The notes under the pieces were generated by a model. That model did no database searches and was not told the DNA's origin. It saw only the letters and a program-made list of their open reading frames with translations. The position numbers were made by a program, and so were the translations under genes. This document shows, piece by piece, positions 60,352 to 64,000 of a DNA stretch of 64,000 nt (positions are counted from its first letter, which is position 1; the number at the start of each line of letters is the position of its first letter). Origin of the DNA: Anaerolinea thermophila UNI-1 (GTDB lineage: Bacteria > Chloroflexota > Anaerolineae > Anaerolineales > Anaerolineaceae); assembly GCF_000199675.1 (NCBI RefSeq), contig NC_014960.1, forward strand, positions 2,418,001 through 2,482,000, read 5' to 3'.

Positions 60352-63300
60352 ACTTGACCATTTCCTCGCTGAGTTCGTCCAGACGCAGGCTAATCACCTG
60401 GCTGGCAGAGTCGCGTCCCATGGTGACGCCGTAAATCACGTTTGCCGCCTGTACAGTATTGCGGTTGTGGGTGATGAGGATAAACTGCGTCTTCTGCGCC
60501 AGTTCGAGAAGCAAATCGCGGAAGCGCCCCACGTTGGCTTCATCGAGCATGGCGTCCACCTCATCCATGATGCAGAAAGGCGTAGGCGAGACCTTAAGCA
60601 GGGAGAAAATCAGTGCCACGGCGGTCAAACTGCGCTCACCGCCAGAAAGCAGAGAAAGCCCCTGATCGCGGCGCCCGGGCAGGCGGGCTTCAATGTCAAT
60701 GCCCATGTCGGCGGTGCTTTCGCCTTCGGTAAGAATCAGGCGAGCAGTGCCGCCCCCGAACAGGCGGGTGAACATGTGTCGGAACTCGTATGCAACGGCA
60801 TCGAAGGTCTTGCGGAACTCGCGTTTCATCAGTTCGTCCAGTTCGGCAATCACCTTGCGCAGGTCTTCATCGGCTTTGTGCAGGTCTGTCACCTGCTGTT
60901 TGAGGAAGTCGTAGCGTTCCTTGACCGCGCGGTACTCGCTGGCGACTTCAGGATTGATGGGTCCCATGCGGCGCAACAGCGCACGCTGGCGGTTAATATT
61001 CTCTTCCAGTTCAGCGGGCAGTTCAGTCAGGCGTGGCAGTTGTTCCACCATACCTTCCAGCGGCAGTGGCGCCTGCCCGGCTTCTCCCTGGTACTCGAAG
61101 GCAACGATACCGAAATCATCTTCCACCTTACGGCGCAGGGAGTCCAGCGCCTCGCGCTGTCGGGAGAGTTCCAGTTGCGCCTGATTCACATGCCGTTCCG
61201 CCACTGCCGTAGCCTGCTGGGCGGCAATCAGGCGGTTTTGCTGTTCGGCGGCTTCCTGTTCCAGTTGACGTACATGGGCTTCGGCGGGTTCAATCTGCAG
61301 GCGCAGGGCTTCAATGCGGGTGTGAATTTCGGCAGATTGTTCCTGCACCTGGGCTTTTTCAGCGTCCAGTTCATTCAGGCTGGCTTCCATCTCTGCCAGG
61401 CGCTGAATCAGGGCGTCGTGCTGTCGGCGAGCGCTTTCCTCTGCCTGTTTATGTTCTTCCAAACGCCGCTGGGCTTCGTTCACCGCGCGCTGAGTCACCG
61501 CCAGACGGGTGTTCCAGTGAGCCACCTCGGATTGCAGTTCTTCCAGAGGCAGTCCGGAGAGAGAACGATTCAGCAGGCGCACCTGCTCGGCGGTTTGCTC
61601 CACCGTCCTGCCAATTTCCTGCAGGGCATGGGCTTCCTGTGCGGCTTCAGTCTGGGCTTTCTCAATCTGCGCTTCCAGTCCAGCTAATTGCTTTTTCTGG
61701 TATTCCTGCCGCTGTTTGACCTGTTCTACTTCCAGCGCGGCTTGTTGCAGGCTCTGGGTTGCGCGGGTCAGTGCCTGTTGGGCTTCGCGCACCTGCTTCT
61801 CCTGTTCCTTTTCCTGCTCGCGCAGGCGGGCAATCTCGCTTTCCAGAGCGTGCAGTTCGGATTGCACCCGTTCGAGGTGGGTTTGTTTCTCTTCCAGCGC
61901 CGAGCGCAGTTCCTGCAATCGGCGAGCGCGTCCGATGGGCGTACTGGCATTTTTGGATTCGCGCCCGGCGATGATGATGCCGTTGCCCAGGAAGACTTCT
62001 CCCTGCAGAGTGACCACACGGGCTTGCGGTGGAAGGCTCTCCACCATCCGCTGAGCGACAGTGCGGTTCTCCACCAGCAACACCTGACCGAGCAAGAGAT
62101 CTACCACTGCCTGCAAAGCGGGCATCACCCGCACCAGGCGCGAGGCAATTCCAATCACGCCGGGTTCACTCTCCGCCGCCTGCAGACTTTCCCCCACCCG
62201 GGCGCGTTCCAGCGGAACAAGCACCGCGCGCCCTTTTTCCCCTTGAAGCAAAGCGGTAAGGGCGGCATCCAGATCCCCCGTACCTTCCACCAGCACGGCA
62301 TTGACCAGTTCGCCCAGCGCGGCGGCAACGGCTTGCTCGTATTCCGCAGGGACAATGAGATGACTGCTCAACGCCTGATACGTCCCTTGCAGGCGTTTCT
62401 GGCGTGCTTCCTGAAGCAGGAAGCGCGCGCCTTCGGCTAAACCGGAATAACTGCGTTCCGCCTGTTCCAGCACTTCCAGTTGAGCGCGCAGACGTGTGGC
62501 TTCGGCTTCCAGACGATTGCGTTCTTCCTGTAAAGCCCGGCGCTCTTCTTCACGTGTGCGCAGAGTCTGTTGATGCGTGCGCAGAGTTTCTTCGAGTTTC
62601 TTCCAGGTATCTTCTGCCTGCGTGCGGTTGCGTTCCCATTGAGCATGGCGGCTCTGGGCACGCTGTAAGTCTTCCTGCTCGCGCTTTAGTGCTTGCTGAA
62701 GGGATTGCACACTGCTCTGCAGGTTCTCGATGCGATGCAACAGTTCAGTGTGATGTGCGCGCACCTGCACCTGGCGGGTTTCAGATTGCGTTTGCAGACG
62801 GCGGGCATCGCGCAGTTGGGCTTCCAGTTTACTGCGCTCCGCCTGACGGGCTTCCAGCGCCTTGCGGGCATCGCGCAGGCGTTCTTCGGCTTCTTTCTGC
62901 TCTTCCAGAAGGCGCTGGATTTCCTCTTCCAGGGTTTGGCGCTTGTCCAGCCGCGCCTGATTTTCTTCCGCCATGCGTTCGAGGTCATTTTGCGTGCGCT
63001 GACGCTGATCCACAAGGGCTCGCTGACGTTCTTCCAGCACTGCCATGCGCTTGCTGACTTCCTCCCAGCGGGCATGGGCTTCGGCAGACTGACGATGAAG
63101 CACCCCCAGGCTTTCGCGCAGTTCGTTCAAACGCTGACGGATCTCCACACTGCGCTGTTCTTCCTCGAGAAGGTGATCGCGGGCTTGCTGGAAGCGCTCT
63201 TCCTGAGCCAGCAGGGCTTCGCGCGCCAGAGTCAGTTCCCGCTGAACGCGATGCCAGTGATACCCATACCAGTCCCGTAAAAGCAAGCGCAAATCGGCAC

Positions 63301-63958
63301 GGATTTGTTCGTACTCCATTGCACGTTTGGCTTGTTTTTCCAAACTGTGAAGGCGCGGTTCCAGTTCAGAGAGGATATCCAGCACACGCTCCAGATTGCG
63401 CCGGGTAGTATCCAAGCGGTGCAGGGCTTCTTCCCGGCGACTGCGGTAAAGCCCAATGCCTGCGGCTTCCTCGAAAAATCGCCGGCGTTCCTCCGGCTTG
63501 AGCGAGAGAGCCGCATCCACCAATCCTTGCCCGATGATGGTATAGGTGCGCTCCGCCAGACCGGATTGCGCCAGTAATTCGTTGATTTCTTTCAGACGAA
63601 CCCGCTGCCCATTCAGAAGATACTCGTTGGAGCCATCGCGGTAAGCGCGGCGGGTAATCAGCACTTCAGAATAATCGATGGGCAACCAGCCGCTCTCATT
63701 GTCAAACAGGATAGACGCCGAAGCCATCCCCGCGCGCGGGCGCAACTCCGAGCCAGAGAAAATCATGTCCTCGGTCTTGCGTCCCCGCAACAGACTGAAA
63801 GATTGTTCTCCCAACACCCAACGCACAGCATCGGCAATATTGGACTTTCCCGAGCCGTTAGGCCCCACAATCGCGGTGACCATACCGGGAAACTCGAAGA
63901 GGGTACGGCTGGCAAAGGTTTTATACCCATGCAGTTCCAGCGATTTCAGTAAAGGCAT
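60350..63958 (-). CDS. smc: Chromosome segregation protein SMC
   Basis: 1202 residues, the full family length. Walker A GPNGSGKSNIADAVRWVLGEQ near 32, two long coiled coils (about 170-500 and 680-1010), a hinge near 520-670 (AAALGELVNAVLVEGTGDLDAALTAL, FLGNGIIIAGRE), then the signature LLSGGERSLTAVALIFSLLKVSP and Walker B FCIMDEVDAMLDEAN. It condenses and segregates the chromosome with ScpA/ScpB, which are not in this window. Confidence 0.97.
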   Translation of the reverse strand: MPLLKSLELHGYKTFASRTLFEFPGMVTAIVGPNGSGKSNIADAVRWVLGEQSFSLLRGRKTEDMIFSGSELRPRAGMASASILFDNESGWLPIDYSEVLITRRAYRDGSNEYLLNGQRVRLKEINELLAQSGLAERTYTIIGQGLVDAALSLKPEERRRFFEEAAGIGLYRSRREEALHRLDTTRRNLERVLDILSELEPRLHSLEKQAKRAMEYEQIRADLRLLLRDWYGYHWHRVQRELTLAREALLAQEERFQQARDHLLEEEQRSVEIRQRLNELRESLGVLHRQSAEAHARWEEVSKRMAVLEERQRALVDQRQRTQNDLERMAEENQARLDKRQTLEEEIQRLLEEQKEAEERLRDARKALEARQAERSKLEAQLRDARRLQTQSETRQVQVRAHHTELLHRIENLQSSVQSLQQALKREQEDLQRAQSRHAQWERNRTQAEDTWKKLEETLRTHQQTLRTREEERRALQEERNRLEAEATRLRAQLEVLEQAERSYSGLAEGARFLLQEARQKRLQGTYQALSSHLIVPAEYEQAVAAALGELVNAVLVEGTGDLDAALTALLQGEKGRAVLVPLERARVGESLQAAESEPGVIGIASRLVRVMPALQAVVDLLLGQVLLVENRTVAQRMVESLPPQARVVTLQGEVFLGNGIIIAGRESKNASTPIGRARRLQELRSALEEKQTHLERVQSELHALESEIARLREQEKEQEKQVREAQQALTRATQSLQQAALEVEQVKQRQEYQKKQLAGLEAQIEKAQTEAAQEAHALQEIGRTVEQTAEQVRLLNRSLSGLPLEELQSEVAHWNTRLAVTQRAVNEAQRRLEEHKQAEESARRQHDALIQRLAEMEASLNELDAEKAQVQEQSAEIHTRIEALRLQIEPAEAHVRQLEQEAAEQQNRLIAAQQATAVAERHVNQAQLELSRQREALDSLRRKVEDDFGIVAFEYQGEAGQAPLPLEGMVEQLPRLTELPAELEENINRQRALLRRMGPINPEVASEYRAVKERYDFLKQQVTDLHKADEDLRKVIAELDELMKREFRKTFDAVAYEFRHMFTRLFGGGTARLILTEGESTADMGIDIEARLPGRRDQGLSLLSGGERSLTAVALIFSLLKVSPTPFCIMDEVDAMLDEANVGRFRDLLLELAQKTQFILITHNRNTVQAANVIYGVTMGRDSASQVISLRLDELSEEMVK

Positions 63959-64000
63959 AATGTTATGACTTCATCCCCTATCCAGAATGGGATTTCATTC

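Noticed and set aside
60467..61687. 406-codon plus-strand frame opposite smc
   Set aside because: Composition is a mirror of coiled-coil codons; smc is unmistakable on the other strand.

Overview
The window looks like a chromosome segment of an Anaerolineae-type Chloroflexota bacterium (close to Anaerolinea; inferred from content, not searched). Evidence: many lipoproteins with Thr/Pro-rich linkers, lipoprotein multiheme cytochromes, an energy-converting group 4 NiFe hydrogenase operon, a four-subunit succinate dehydrogenase, a PPOX/F420-type oxidoreductase, and rpsF-ssb-rpsR followed by a parvulin and SMC.

Region 1 (1-6781) is accessory DNA, almost all read leftwards from an initiator tRNA-fMet (6710-6781) that may be the integration site of a mobile element extending off the left edge. 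It holds small membrane proteins and lipoproteins, an XRE regulator, a tandem duplication of a divergent, antisense-overlapping gene pair (a DUF3267-like HExxH membrane protein and a small membrane protein), an extra SSB, a small Pol X-like nucleotidyltransferase, a DUF6941-like protein and a double helix-turn-helix protein. Much of 4249-5352 and 6337-6468 is non-coding but full of perfect hairpins. A roughly 200-nt RNA has a consensus promoter and a terminator. A roughly 770-nt hairpin-dense stretch, read on the minus strand, ends in a tRNA-like element that abuts the Pol X start codon. This is the most likely undescribed system in the window.

Region 2 (6860-16524) carries a decaheme lipoprotein cytochrome, a NapC-type nonaheme membrane cytochrome, SixA, an S9 peptidase, an alpha/beta hydrolase and two cation diffusion facilitators. 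Region 3 (16599-25086) is one leftward operon for a membrane-bound H2-evolving or ferredoxin-linked hydrogenase with its maturation protease. Region 4 (25268-33428) has an ABM-domain protein, a GH5 glycosidase, sdhCDAB, a possible papain-like protein and an NBR1-Ig lipoprotein.

Region 5 (33524-48329) holds a fused double radical SAM/SPASM protein, a Tat-HIRAN protein, a SET-domain protein, an MsrP-like reductase, a DEDDh exonuclease, an RluE-like pseudouridine synthase overlapping a sugar kinase/nucleotidyltransferase fusion, an intact IS element that has replaced the end of a lipoprotein gene, further surface proteins, RuvX and MltG.

Region 6 (48330-63958) holds a GAF-GGDEF-EAL protein, a sugar symporter, a ChbG-like deacetylase, tRNA-Gly, tRNA-Cys followed by four tandem copies of the tRNA-Cys 3' half, a VapBC pair, DUF2804, PPOX, GH127, rpsF-ssb-rpsR, a parvulin and SMC.
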